Shown here: in pieces, positions 50,792-59,044 of the stretch
How the letters are laid out: the number at the start of each line of letters is the position of its first letter
Position numbering within the stretch: position 1 is the stretch's first letter
Source of the DNA: Pseudomonas sp. Root562
GTDB taxonomy: Bacteria > Pseudomonadota > Gammaproteobacteria > Pseudomonadales > Pseudomonadaceae
Assembly (NCBI RefSeq): GCF_001427125.1
Contig: NZ_LMGK01000002.1
Coordinates: forward strand, 124,001-188,000
Direction of reading: 5' to 3'
Length of the DNA stretch: 64,000 nucleotides
Program-made: the position numbers and the translations under genes
Notes under the pieces: model-generated
What the model saw: only the letters and a program-made list of their open reading frames with translations
Told to the model about the DNA's origin: nothing
Database searches by the model: none

Positions 50792-52119
50792 AACCAAGTC
50801 GCCTGCTGTTGCTATGGCTGGGTGTGCTGCTGGCCATCGGCATCGTGCTGGGCGCGTTGCAGGCGCTGGATGTTGCGTTGCCGGCATCTGTGTCGCGAAT
50901 CAACTGGGGCCTGCTGCTGGCGCTACTGGCCCTGGCGTTGCTCGATGCCATTCGCCTCAAGCGACTGCCCTCCCCACGGATCACACGACAGATGCCCGGC
51001 AGCCTGGCACTCGGTCGCTGGAGCGAAGTGCGACTGACGGTCGAACACGACTTCGCCCAACCGCTGGACATACGCCTGTTCGACCACGTGCCGCCAGGCC
51101 TGTGCTTCGAAAACCTGCCACTGGCGGTGGCGCTGCAACCCGGCCTGCAAAGTGTTATGGCTTATCGTCTGCGTCCGGTCAGCCGCGGCCACTTCAGTTT
51201 CGAACGCTGCGAAGTCAACCTGCCTGGCCCCCTGGGCCTGTGGTCAGACAAACGCCTGCTGAAGCTGACCGATCACACCCGTGTCTATCCCGACTTCGCC
51301 CGCCTCTACGGCGGTCAACTGTTGGCGGTGGATAACTGGCTGAGCCAACTCGGCGTGCGCCAGCGACAACGCCGGGGGCTGGGTCTGGAGTTTCATCAGT
51401 TGCGCGAATTTCGCGAGGGCGACAGCCTGCGCCAGATCGACTGGAAAGCCACCGCCCGGCAGCGCACCCCGATTGCCCGGGAATACCAGGACGAGCGCGA
51501 CCAACAAATCATCTTCATGCTCGACTGCGGCCGCCGCATGCGCAGTCAGGATGATGAGTTGTCGCACTTCGATCACGCGCTCAACGCCTGCCTGCTGCTC
51601 AGTTATGTCGCATTGCGCCAGGGTGATGCGGTCGGTCTCAGTACGTTCGCCAGCGACACACCGCGCTACCTCGCACCGGTCAAAGGCACCGGGCAACTCA
51701 ACACATTGCTCAACAGCGTGTATGACCTGAACAGCAGCCAACGCAGTGCCGACTATCAAGCCGCCGCCACGCAATTGCTGGCGCGGCAAAAACGCCGCGC
51801 GCTGGTGGTGCTGCTGACCAATCTGCGCGATGAGGACGATGAAGAGCTGCTAACGGCCGTCAAACGCCTGGGCCAACAGCATCGCGTGCTGATCGCCAGT
51901 TTGCGCGAAGACCTGCTCGATAACCTGCGCGAAACACCGGTGCAGACCTTGCCCGAAGCCCTGGCTTATTGCGGCACGGTGAACTATTTGAATGCACGGG
52001 CTGAACTTCACGAACGGTTGAGCGCTCATGGCGTGCCAGTGCTGGATACACGGCCGGGGCAATTGGGGACGCAATTGGTGACGCAATATTTGAGCTGGAA
52101 GCGTGGCGGCAGCACTTAG
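50788..52119 (+). CDS. DUF58 / VWA-like partner of MoxR
   Basis: A 443-residue protein with two N-terminal membrane helices (about 5-25 and 33-50), a beta-rich domain, and the DUF58 signature LEFHQLREFREGDSLRQIDWKATAR (about 196-220). A VWA-like fold follows (IIFMLDCGRRM, about 236-246, with a D-x-G-x-x metal-site pattern). It is the last gene of the RDD-SpoIIM-DUF4129-DUF4350-MoxR-DUF58 operon. The GTG start overlaps the moxR stop. Confidence 0.92.
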   Translation: MKPSRLLLLWLGVLLAIGIVLGALQALDVALPASVSRINWGLLLALLALALLDAIRLKRLPSPRITRQMPGSLALGRWSEVRLTVEHDFAQPLDIRLFDHVPPGLCFENLPLAVALQPGLQSVMAYRLRPVSRGHFSFERCEVNLPGPLGLWSDKRLLKLTDHTRVYPDFARLYGGQLLAVDNWLSQLGVRQRQRRGLGLEFHQLREFREGDSLRQIDWKATARQRTPIAREYQDERDQQIIFMLDCGRRMRSQDDELSHFDHALNACLLLSYVALRQGDAVGLSTFASDTPRYLAPVKGTGQLNTLLNSVYDLNSSQRSADYQAAATQLLARQKRRALVVLLTNLRDEDDEELLTAVKRLGQQHRVLIASLREDLLDNLRETPVQTLPEALAYCGTVNYLNARAELHERLSAHGVPVLDTRPGQLGTQLVTQYLSWKRGGST

Positions 52120-52120
52120 G

Positions 52121-52154
52121 CGCAAAAGACCGCCGTCAGCGATCTTTTGCTTTA
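52121..52154. terminator. Bidirectional terminator-like hairpin
   Basis: GCAAAAGA (52122-52129) and TCTTTTGC (52143-52150), followed by TTTA, lie between the DUF58 gene and the convergent PilZ gene. Confidence 0.55.
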
Positions 52155-52514
52155 TCAGGCCGAGGCCGGCAGTGGCAGAAAACTGAAATACTGCCTTAAC
52201 GCCTCCACCAGTTGCCCATATTCAGGCGGTGCCCGCTGCAGACTGAACCCGGCGTCATAGTGGTGAGGCGTCGCGTCTTCGTGGCACCACAAGCAACACG
52301 CCCGCAAGTCAATGACCTGCTGGATGCCGCCGCTGGCGGGGATTTTAAGGCGCAGTTCAAAGTCAGCACCGATCATCATCGGCAACTGACTGATGAGCAT
52401 CAGTCCATCTTCGGAGACATTGCCCAGAAAACCGATGGGCTTGTCCGTAATGCTGTTGAACACTTTCAGGAAATACGGCAGTTGATGCCGCTCGATCCGG
52501 CGGTCAGTAAACAT
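52155..52514 (-). CDS. PilZ-domain protein
   Basis: A 119-residue single PilZ domain. The c-di-GMP motifs are present as RRIERH (RxxxR, about residues 5-9) and NVSEDG (D/NxSxxG, about 32-37). The start at 52514 (MFTDRRIERHQLPYFL) fits the family; an upstream in-frame ATG at 52595 adds 27 residues that I do not support. It probably acts as a soluble c-di-GMP effector or adaptor. It lies about 3.3 kb from a diguanylate cyclase gene, but not in the same operon. Confidence 0.85.
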   Translation of the reverse strand: MFTDRRIERHQLPYFLKVFNSITDKPIGFLGNVSEDGLMLISQLPMMIGADFELRLKIPASGGIQQVIDLRACCLWCHEDATPHHYDAGFSLQRAPPEYGQLVEALRQYFSFLPLPASA

Positions 52515-52675
52515 GCTGAATTCGCTACGCAAGGCCCTTAAGCAGAGCCGCACTAATGCTTCGGAACGGACCTGCCGGTGGAACTGAAGTGGCAAGACGG
52601 CCCGCTCTCCCCGATCCTGGTGCGACAGTCAATAAACCGCTATCGCTTACTCCTGCCAATCACAGGTGTCACGAT

Positions 52676-52699
52676 GGTTTAGAGAGAACGCTCTAAACC
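52676..52699 (-). terminator. Hairpin after the TPR lipoprotein gene
   Basis: The perfect inverted repeat GGTTTAGAG / CTCTAAACC with a 6-base loop lies about 60 bases past the lipoprotein stop on the minus strand. There is no T tail. Confidence 0.4.
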
Positions 52700-52758
52700 G
52701 GTCTATTCGACTATAGCTCACCACCGCCGGTCGGCCAGCTATTGAATGACAACCTGCA

Positions 52759-53142
52759 TCAGAACTGCGTCGGGCGTATTGCCGCGGCACTGCGGGTCGG
52801 GTAATGGCCCAGGCTCTGCAAGGTTTCCAGGCGGGCGCGGGCGCGATAGGCGTATTCGCTTTGCGGATACGAGGCGATGATGAATTGGTAAGTCTGGGCC
52901 GCATCGATAAACATCTTTTGCCGTTCCAGGCACTGGCCGCGCATCATCGACACTTCCGGCCATACATAAGGCCGCGCCCGGCTGGCGCGCTCGACTTTGG
53001 ACAATTCGAGCATGACTTGCTCGCAATTGCCCCGCTCATAGGCACTGTAGGCAAGATTCAAATGATGGTTCATCGAGAAACGGGTGCAGCCCGTGACACT
53101 GAGGACACTGATGGCAAGGGCGGCAATGAGCACGAATCGCAT
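52759..53142 (-). CDS. TPR-type outer-envelope lipoprotein
   Basis: A 127-residue precursor with a lipoprotein signal peptide and lipobox SVTGC (Cys19). The mature part has helical repeats of tetratricopeptide type (HLNLAYSAYERGNCEQVMLELSKVE; RGQCLERQKMFIDAAQTYQFIIASYPQSEYAYRARARLETL). It has no +2 Asp, so outer-membrane sorting is expected. It resembles small TPR lipoproteins found near pyruvate kinase in Pseudomonas. The function is unknown. Confidence 0.82.
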   Translation of the reverse strand: MRFVLIAALAISVLSVTGCTRFSMNHHLNLAYSAYERGNCEQVMLELSKVERASRARPYVWPEVSMMRGQCLERQKMFIDAAQTYQFIIASYPQSEYAYRARARLETLQSLGHYPTRSAAAIRPTQF

Positions 53143-53314
53143 GGGGGGATCTCCTGTCTTGAACGCTGTATCGACCCGTGAGCGGAAATCTTCAGGCTGC
53201 CAGGCGCAAAGTTGTCCGGTTCAATAAAGAAAGCGATAAGTAGTGCAAACGAACAATGACTACAACTTCGCAGCATAGTAGCCTCACCCAGCGCTTGAAC
53301 TCAGGAGTCTTTGC

Positions 53315-54766
53315 ATGTCCGTCCGTCGTACCAAAATCGTCGCTACCCTTGGCCCGGCCAGTAACTCGCCGGAAGTTCTCGAACAGCTGATTCTGGCTGG
53401 CCTGGACGTCGCCCGTCTGAACTTCTCCCACGGCACCCCCGACGAGCATAAGGCTCGCGCCAAGCTGGTGCGTGACCTGGCAGCCAAGCACGGTCGCTTC
53501 GTCGCCCTGCTGGGTGACCTGCAAGGCCCGAAAATCCGTATCGCCAAATTCGCCAACAAGAAGATCGAGCTGAAGATCGGTGATCAATTCACCTTCTCCA
53601 CCAGCCATCCTCTTACCGAAGGCAACCAGCAAGTGGTCGGCATCGACTACCCGGACCTGGTCAAGGACTGTGGCGTGGGCGACGAGCTGCTGCTCGATGA
53701 CGGTCGCGTGGTGATGCGCGTCGATACCGCCACGGCCACCGAACTGAACTGCACCGTGACCATCGGCGGCCCGCTGTCCGATCACAAAGGCATCAACCGT
53801 CGCGGTGGCGGCCTGACTGCCCCGGCCCTGACGGAAAAAGACAAGGCTGACATCAAGCTCGCTGCGGAAATGCAAGTCGACTACCTCGCGGTGTCCTTCC
53901 CGCGTGACGCCGCCGACATGGAATACGCCCGTCAACTGCGCGACGAAGCTGGCGGCACCGCCTGGCTGGTGGCGAAGATCGAACGCGCCGAAGCCGTGGC
54001 CGACGACGAAACCCTCGATGGCCTGATCAAGGCATCCGACGCCGTGATGGTGGCCCGTGGTGACCTGGGTGTGGAAATCGGCGACGCCGAGCTGGTGGGC
54101 ATTCAGAAGAAAATCATTCTGCACGCACGCCGCCACAACAAGGCCGTGATCGTCGCGACCCAGATGATGGAGTCGATGATCCAGAACCCGATGCCGACCC
54201 GCGCCGAAGTGTCCGACGTAGCCAACGCCGTGCTGGACTACACCGACGCCGTAATGTTGTCGGCTGAAAGTGCTGCCGGCCTGTATCCGCTCGAAGCGGT
54301 ACAAGCGATGGCACGCATCTGTGTCGGCGCTGAAAAGCATCCGACCAGCAAAACCTCCAGCCACCGCATCGGCAAGGAATTCACCCGCTGCGACGAAAGC
54401 ATTGCGCTGGCGACCATGTACACCGCCAACCACTTCCCGGGCGTGAAGGCGATCATCGCATTGACCGAAAGTGGTTATACCCCGCTGATCATGTCGCGCA
54501 TCCGTTCCTCGGTGCCGATCTACGCGTTCACCCCGCACCGCGAAGCCCAGGCCCGCGCGGCGATGTTCCGTGGCGTGTACACCATCCCGTTCGATCCGGC
54601 TTCGCTGGCACCGAACGAAGTCAGCCAGAAGGCGATCGACGAGCTGGTCAAACGCGGCGTCGTGGAAAAAGGCGACTGGGTCATCCTGACCAAGGGCGAC
54701 AGCTACCACACCACCGGTGGCACCAACGGCATGAAGATCCTGCACGTTGGCGACCCGATGGTCTGA
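53315..54766 (+). CDS. pykA: Pyruvate kinase II
   Basis: Converts phosphoenolpyruvate and ADP to pyruvate and ATP. The 483-residue protein has RRTKIVATLGPAS at the start, FSHGTPDEHKARA, the catalytic LVAKIERAEAV...(Lys) and GVEIGDAELVGIQKKII, and VATQMMESMIQNPMPTRAEVSDVANAVLD. The C-terminal regulatory domain follows. The AMP-type PykA assignment is by resemblance and locus. AGGAG precedes the ATG and a strong terminator follows. Confidence 0.95.
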   Translation: MSVRRTKIVATLGPASNSPEVLEQLILAGLDVARLNFSHGTPDEHKARAKLVRDLAAKHGRFVALLGDLQGPKIRIAKFANKKIELKIGDQFTFSTSHPLTEGNQQVVGIDYPDLVKDCGVGDELLLDDGRVVMRVDTATATELNCTVTIGGPLSDHKGINRRGGGLTAPALTEKDKADIKLAAEMQVDYLAVSFPRDAADMEYARQLRDEAGGTAWLVAKIERAEAVADDETLDGLIKASDAVMVARGDLGVEIGDAELVGIQKKIILHARRHNKAVIVATQMMESMIQNPMPTRAEVSDVANAVLDYTDAVMLSAESAAGLYPLEAVQAMARICVGAEKHPTSKTSSHRIGKEFTRCDESIALATMYTANHFPGVKAIIALTESGYTPLIMSRIRSSVPIYAFTPHREAQARAAMFRGVYTIPFDPASLAPNEVSQKAIDELVKRGVVEKGDWVILTKGDSYHTTGGTNGMKILHVGDPMV

Positions 54767-54786
54767 GTGACCGAGCGCTGAAAAAC

Positions 54787-54821
54787 AAAAGCCCCGCCAT
54801 GAGAATGGCGGGGCTTTTTGT
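54787..54821 (+). terminator. Intrinsic terminator of pykA
   Basis: AAAAGCCCCGCCAT / ATGGCGGGGCTTTTT hairpin with a T tail, about 20 bases after the stop. Confidence 0.93.
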
Positions 54822-54919
54822 TTGCTGATCCAAAGGTTGAGTTGTCAGGGCTGGCGATGGAGCAGGTACTGTCAGCGAAGGTTTAGTGCCGCTTGATAAA
54901 TCCGGTCAACGTCTGCGGC

Positions 54920-55855
54920 TCAACCACGTGGCAGGAACACATCGGCCAGCAGTTGATTGCGCGGCAATCCCGCCAGGTACAAGCGCCGGGCAAAGGCGTC
55001 GACGCTGTCCGGCGCTCCGCAGAGCAGGGCCAGGGTTTGCCGCGAAACAAGCCGCAGTTGCGCCAGCGCCGCGGGTAATCCGGCCGGGGTCCAGAGCTCG
55101 ATGCTCAGGTTCGGGCGGCTGGCCGCCATGGCCTGCAGAGGCTTGGCCAGATAATGCTCGTCGGCGTCATGGGCCAGATGAATGACGCGGATTTCGCCTT
55201 GGTGATCCTGACGCAGAGCTTCGCGCAGCACACCAAACAACGGTCCCAAGCCAGTGCCGGCGGCCATCAGCCACAGCGGTCGCGTGTGCCAATCGGGGTC
55301 ATAATGCAGCGCCCCGCCGCGCAATTCGCCGAGGCGCAGCGGATCGCCGATTTTCAACTGACGTGCTGCATCGCTGAACTCACCCGGCAGGCGACAATCG
55401 AGGTGAAATTCGAGAAACCGGTCATCCTCGGGCAGGCTGGCGAGGGAGTATGGCCGCGCCACATTACCCGCCCACAACACCAGGTGCTGCCCGGCGCTAT
55501 AACGCAATGGCCGCTGCGGGATCAGGCGCAAGCGCAGTACGTTGGGGCTCAACCAGTCGAGCGCCGCGACCTCGGCCGGGCGCCCATCCTGCTGCGGGTC
55601 GAAGGTGTGCACCTGCAAGTCCTCGACCACCTGGCACTGGCACGCCAGACGCCAACCTTGCTGGCGTTGCTGCGCGCTCAAGGCATCGGGGCGGCTATCG
55701 CTCGGCAAGCCTTGCACGCACTGCACCAGGCACGCATGGCAACTGCCGGCGCGACAGCTATAGGGCACCGCCACGCCGTTCTGATTCAGTGCATCAAGCA
55801 GATTACTGCCCGCCGCCACCGACCACTGGCGATCACCGACACGTAATTCAGGCAT
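54920..55855 (-). CDS. 2Fe-2S ferredoxin / FAD-NAD(P)H reductase
   Basis: A 311-residue electron-transfer protein. The N-terminal plant-type 2Fe-2S domain has CRAGSCHAC plus a later Cys (RLACQC), giving C-x4-C-x2-C-xn-C. A ferredoxin-NADP reductase FAD domain follows with RPYSLAS (about 165-171), then an NAD(P)H domain (MAAGTGLGPLFGVL). The start MPELRVGDRQW at 55855 is family-like. The start region overlaps the 3' end of the diguanylate cyclase gene by 8 bases, so the two are co-transcribed. The electron acceptor is unknown. Confidence 0.9.
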   Translation of the reverse strand: MPELRVGDRQWSVAAGSNLLDALNQNGVAVPYSCRAGSCHACLVQCVQGLPSDSRPDALSAQQRQQGWRLACQCQVVEDLQVHTFDPQQDGRPAEVAALDWLSPNVLRLRLIPQRPLRYSAGQHLVLWAGNVARPYSLASLPEDDRFLEFHLDCRLPGEFSDAARQLKIGDPLRLGELRGGALHYDPDWHTRPLWLMAAGTGLGPLFGVLREALRQDHQGEIRVIHLAHDADEHYLAKPLQAMAASRPNLSIELWTPAGLPAALAQLRLVSRQTLALLCGAPDSVDAFARRLYLAGLPRNQLLADVFLPRG

Positions 55856-56966
55856 CGACGTTTTCCCACGCCGCCGCGCAACGGTTACGACCGTCACGCT
55901 TGGCGCGATAGAGCGCCTGATCGGCTCGCTGCAAGGCGTCGTCGAGGTCATCGCCCAGTTCCAGCAACGTCATGCCCGCCGACAGACTGAGGCTGCCGAC
56001 ATTCAGGCCGAGCAACTCGACATCGGTAAATGCAACCCGCAGTCGCTCACAGCAGGCGGTCAGACTGTCGGCATCGCAATCGGGCAACAACACCACAAAC
56101 TCTTCGCCACCGTAGCGGGCCAGAACGTCGCCATCACGCAGGCATGCAGTGGCCACGCCGGCAAAGGCTTGCAGCACTTGATCGCCCGCGGCATGACCGT
56201 GCAGATCGTTGATCCGCTTGAAGTGATCGAGGTCGATCAGCGCCAGGCCATGCCTGACGCCGGCGTCCATGGCGTTGAGTTCACGGGAGGCCAGGCGCAG
56301 GAAGTGCCGGCGATTGAACAGGCCGGTCAGTTCGTCGGTGGCGACCAGGTCTTCGAGCTGGCGCATCATCCCGCGCAGCGTGTCCTGATGCGCCTGCAAC
56401 GCAAAGCGCCGCTGCCGCATACGGTGTCGCGAAGCCTGGACGTAACCGGCATACAGCACCAGCCAGATCAACACGATCAACAGCACGCACACCTGCAACG
56501 CCGTCAGCGCCGGGTCGGCCAGCTGAAAGTGATAGCCCTCCCACAGCGTAATGGCGCTGAAACTGAAGAACACCAGCATCGCGCAGCGTAAAAACGCGCG
56601 ACGGGACAGATGAAACAGCCCGAACAGCAGGATCAGCACATAAAAGACCAGGAACGCCCCGCGCGCGTCGTCCAGATGGGCGATCGACCAGGTTTGCCAG
56701 CCCAGCCCCATCAGCACTTGAGCTTCCGTGAGGCTGGGGTCGGCGAAGCGCAGGTTGCAGCCGCTATAGAACAGGGCGAACAACGTGCCCTGGCTGATCA
56801 CCACCAGTGCGCTGCCGATGGCCACGCTGGCCAGGGATTGCTGATAGTGACCGGTAAAAAACGCCAGCCACAGCAACAGCAAAGCCAGGGCATAGGTGCC
56901 GGCTGCCAGGGCAAAACGTTTGAGCAACAGTCGCTGGATGGCGTTATGGGTCAATCGTTGACTCAC
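55848..56966 (-). CDS. sadC: Membrane diguanylate cyclase, SadC-like
   Basis: A 372-residue protein with about six N-terminal membrane helices (residues about 15-185) and a C-terminal GGDEF domain. The active site is GGEEF (in ARYGGEEFVVLLP). The product-inhibition I-site RxxD (RDGD) lies five residues upstream, so an active, feedback-controlled c-di-GMP synthase is expected. The locus beside ferredoxin reductase and fumarase matches P. aeruginosa sadC as I recall it; the symbol rests on synteny, and this protein is shorter than I remember SadC being. Confidence 0.82.
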   Translation of the reverse strand: MSQRLTHNAIQRLLLKRFALAAGTYALALLLLWLAFFTGHYQQSLASVAIGSALVVISQGTLFALFYSGCNLRFADPSLTEAQVLMGLGWQTWSIAHLDDARGAFLVFYVLILLFGLFHLSRRAFLRCAMLVFFSFSAITLWEGYHFQLADPALTALQVCVLLIVLIWLVLYAGYVQASRHRMRQRRFALQAHQDTLRGMMRQLEDLVATDELTGLFNRRHFLRLASRELNAMDAGVRHGLALIDLDHFKRINDLHGHAAGDQVLQAFAGVATACLRDGDVLARYGGEEFVVLLPDCDADSLTACCERLRVAFTDVELLGLNVGSLSLSAGMTLLELGDDLDDALQRADQALYRAKRDGRNRCAAAWENVDA

Positions 56967-57289
56967 CGAATGAAGGCTGACAGAGCGTCCTACTCTACAG
57001 ACCGGGTGTCACTTTAGTGGGGCGGCCGATAAATGACCATTCAATTTTCGGTCGGATAAATGGCGTCAAATCCATGGCTGAAAAATCACCTGGATTCACG
57101 CGGCTGCCTATGCGACCAACGTTTGACTACCGGCGCGTGTGCCCTTGGACGAGGCGCGTTATACTGCCGCGCCTTTTTAGCGTCGCGCCAGCATGCCCGG
57201 CGTGCCTTGAAAGGTGCTTGCAACCGACCGATGCACCCAAGCTGCAAGCACCTTATTGAATGTTCCCGTCTTTTAGAGGAGCGCGACTC
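56967..57289 (+). promoter_or_regulatory. Fumarase upstream region with two hairpins
   Basis: 323 bases between the divergent sadC and fumarase genes. The first hairpin, AGGCGCG (57152-57158) / CGCGCCT (57168-57174), is followed by T5 and looks like a terminator. The second is a perfect 12-bp repeat, AAGGTGCTTGCA (57211-57222) / TGCAAGCACCTT (57243-57254). The loop of the first contains TATACT, a possible -10 box without a well-spaced -35. Attenuation or a stabilised leader are both possible. Confidence 0.5.
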
Positions 57290-58813
57290 ATGACCGTGAT
57301 CAAGCAAGACGACCTGATTCAGAGCGTTGCCGACGCCCTGCAGTTCATTTCCTATTACCACCCCGTGGATTTCATCCAGGCGATGCACGAAGCCTACCTG
57401 CGCGAAGAATCGCCAGCGGCCCGTGATTCGATGGCGCAGATCCTGATCAACTCGCGCATGTGCGCCACCGGCCACCGTCCGATCTGCCAGGACACCGGCA
57501 TCGTTACCGTGTTTGTCCGCGTGGGCATGGACGTGCGCTGGGATGGCGCGACCATGGGCCTGGACGACATGATCAACGAAGGCGTGCGTCGTGCCTACAA
57601 CCTGCCGGAAAACGTCCTGCGTGCCTCGATCCTCGCCGACCCGGCGGGCGCTCGTAAAAACACCAAGGACAACACCCCGGCCGTGATCCACTACTCCATC
57701 GTTCCGGGTAACACCGTGGAAGTGGACGTGGCGGCCAAGGGCGGCGGTTCCGAAAACAAGTCGAAGATGGCCATGCTCAACCCGTCCGACTCGATCGTCG
57801 ACTGGGTGCTCAAGACCGTTCCGACCATGGGCGCCGGCTGGTGCCCACCAGGCATGCTCGGCATCGGCATCGGCGGCACCGCCGAGAAAGCCGCCGTCAT
57901 GGCCAAGGAAGTGTTGATGGAGTCCATCGACATTCACGAACTCAAGGCCCGTGGTCCACAGAACCGCATCGAAGAAATGCGCCTGGAGCTGTTCGAGAAG
58001 GTCAACCAGTTGGGCATCGGTGCCCAGGGCCTTGGTGGCCTGACCACCGTGCTCGACGTGAAGATCATGGATTACCCGACCCACGCCGCGTCCTTGCCGG
58101 TGTGCATGATCCCGAACTGCGCCGCTACCCGTCACGCGCACTTCGTGCTCGACGGTTCCGGCCCGGCCTCGCTGGAAGCGCCACCGCTGGATGCCTACCC
58201 GGAAATCGTCTGGGAAGCAGGCCCGTCGGCCCGTCGCGTCAATCTCGACACCCTGACCCCGGAAGAAGTGCAGAGCTGGAAGCCGGGCGAAACCGTCCTG
58301 CTCAACGGCAAGATGCTCACCGGCCGCGATGCTGCGCACAAGCGCATGGTCGAGATGCTGAACAAAGGTGAAACCCTGCCGGTCGATCTGAAAGGTCGCT
58401 TCATCTATTACGTCGGCCCGGTTGATCCGGTGCGCGAAGAAGTGGTTGGCCCGGCTGGCCCGACCACCGCAACGCGGATGGACAAGTTCACCCGTCAGAT
58501 CCTCGAGCAAACCGGCCTGCTGGGCATGATCGGCAAATCCGAGCGCGGCCCGACCGCCATCGACGCGATCAAGGACCACAAAGCCGTTTACCTGATGGCA
58601 GTCGGCGGCGCGGCTTACCTGGTGGCGCAAGCGATCAAGAAATCCCGCGTAGTGGCTTTCGCCGAACTGGGCATGGAAGCGATCTACGAGTTCGACGTAA
58701 AAGACATGCCTGTGACCGTTGCGGTCGACAGCAAGGGCGAGTCGGTACACATCACCGGTCCTGCCATCTGGCAGCAAAAGATCAGTGAAAGCCTGGCGGT
58801 GGAAGTGCAGTAA
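57290..58813 (+). CDS. Class I (iron-sulfur) fumarate hydratase
   Basis: Interconverts fumarate and malate in the TCA cycle. The 507-residue protein is of the oxygen-sensitive [4Fe-4S] class I type, not the FumC type. Cysteines fitting the cluster are in RPICQDTGI, GAGWCPPGMLGIGIGG and MIPNCAATRHAHF. The C-terminal beta domain contains GRFIYYVGPVDPVREEVVGPAGPTTATRMD. The ATG at 57290 has AGAGGAG upstream. It is monocistronic, with its own terminator. Confidence 0.95.
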   Translation: MTVIKQDDLIQSVADALQFISYYHPVDFIQAMHEAYLREESPAARDSMAQILINSRMCATGHRPICQDTGIVTVFVRVGMDVRWDGATMGLDDMINEGVRRAYNLPENVLRASILADPAGARKNTKDNTPAVIHYSIVPGNTVEVDVAAKGGGSENKSKMAMLNPSDSIVDWVLKTVPTMGAGWCPPGMLGIGIGGTAEKAAVMAKEVLMESIDIHELKARGPQNRIEEMRLELFEKVNQLGIGAQGLGGLTTVLDVKIMDYPTHAASLPVCMIPNCAATRHAHFVLDGSGPASLEAPPLDAYPEIVWEAGPSARRVNLDTLTPEEVQSWKPGETVLLNGKMLTGRDAAHKRMVEMLNKGETLPVDLKGRFIYYVGPVDPVREEVVGPAGPTTATRMDKFTRQILEQTGLLGMIGKSERGPTAIDAIKDHKAVYLMAVGGAAYLVAQAIKKSRVVAFAELGMEAIYEFDVKDMPVTVAVDSKGESVHITGPAIWQQKISESLAVEVQ

Positions 58814-58836
58814 GCGCTTAGACTGCCCCGCAGGAA

Positions 58837-58871
58837 AAGGCGACCGGAGCTGTGCTCCTGTCGCCTTTTTT
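58837..58871 (+). terminator. Intrinsic terminator of the fumarase gene
   Basis: AAAGGCGACCGGAGC / GCTCCTGTCGCCTTTTTT hairpin with a T tail, about 25 bases after the stop. Confidence 0.92.
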
Positions 58872-58882
58872 ATTGCCACACT

Positions 58883-58990
58883 CCCCTGCAGGAACGAGCC
58901 TGCTCGCGATGGACGCAAAGGCACCGCGCTCATTCAGGCAGCCCGCGTCATCGTTGACGTCCATCGCGAGCAGGCTCGCTTCTACAGGGG
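58883..58990. repeat. REP-type palindrome, family B, extended
   Basis: The arms CCCCTGCAGGAACGAGCCTG...CTCGCGATGGACG and CGTCCATCGCGAG...CTCGCTTCTACAGGGG form a long inverted pair around a 40-base spacer. It is related to 35116-35205 and lies between fumarase and the sensor-kinase gene. Confidence 0.83.
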
Positions 58991-59044
58991 ATCGCGTGGC
59001 CATGTTATGGTGCGCCCCCTCCGTTCCCCCGTGTGTAATGCAGC

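Noticed and set aside
53192..54745. 517-codon minus-strand frame opposite pykA
   Set aside because: Antisense shadow of pyruvate kinase with no recognisable motif.
57086..58933. 615-codon minus-strand frame opposite fumarase
   Set aside because: Antisense to a clear class I fumarase; His/Val/Gly-rich translation typical of antisense Pseudomonas frames.
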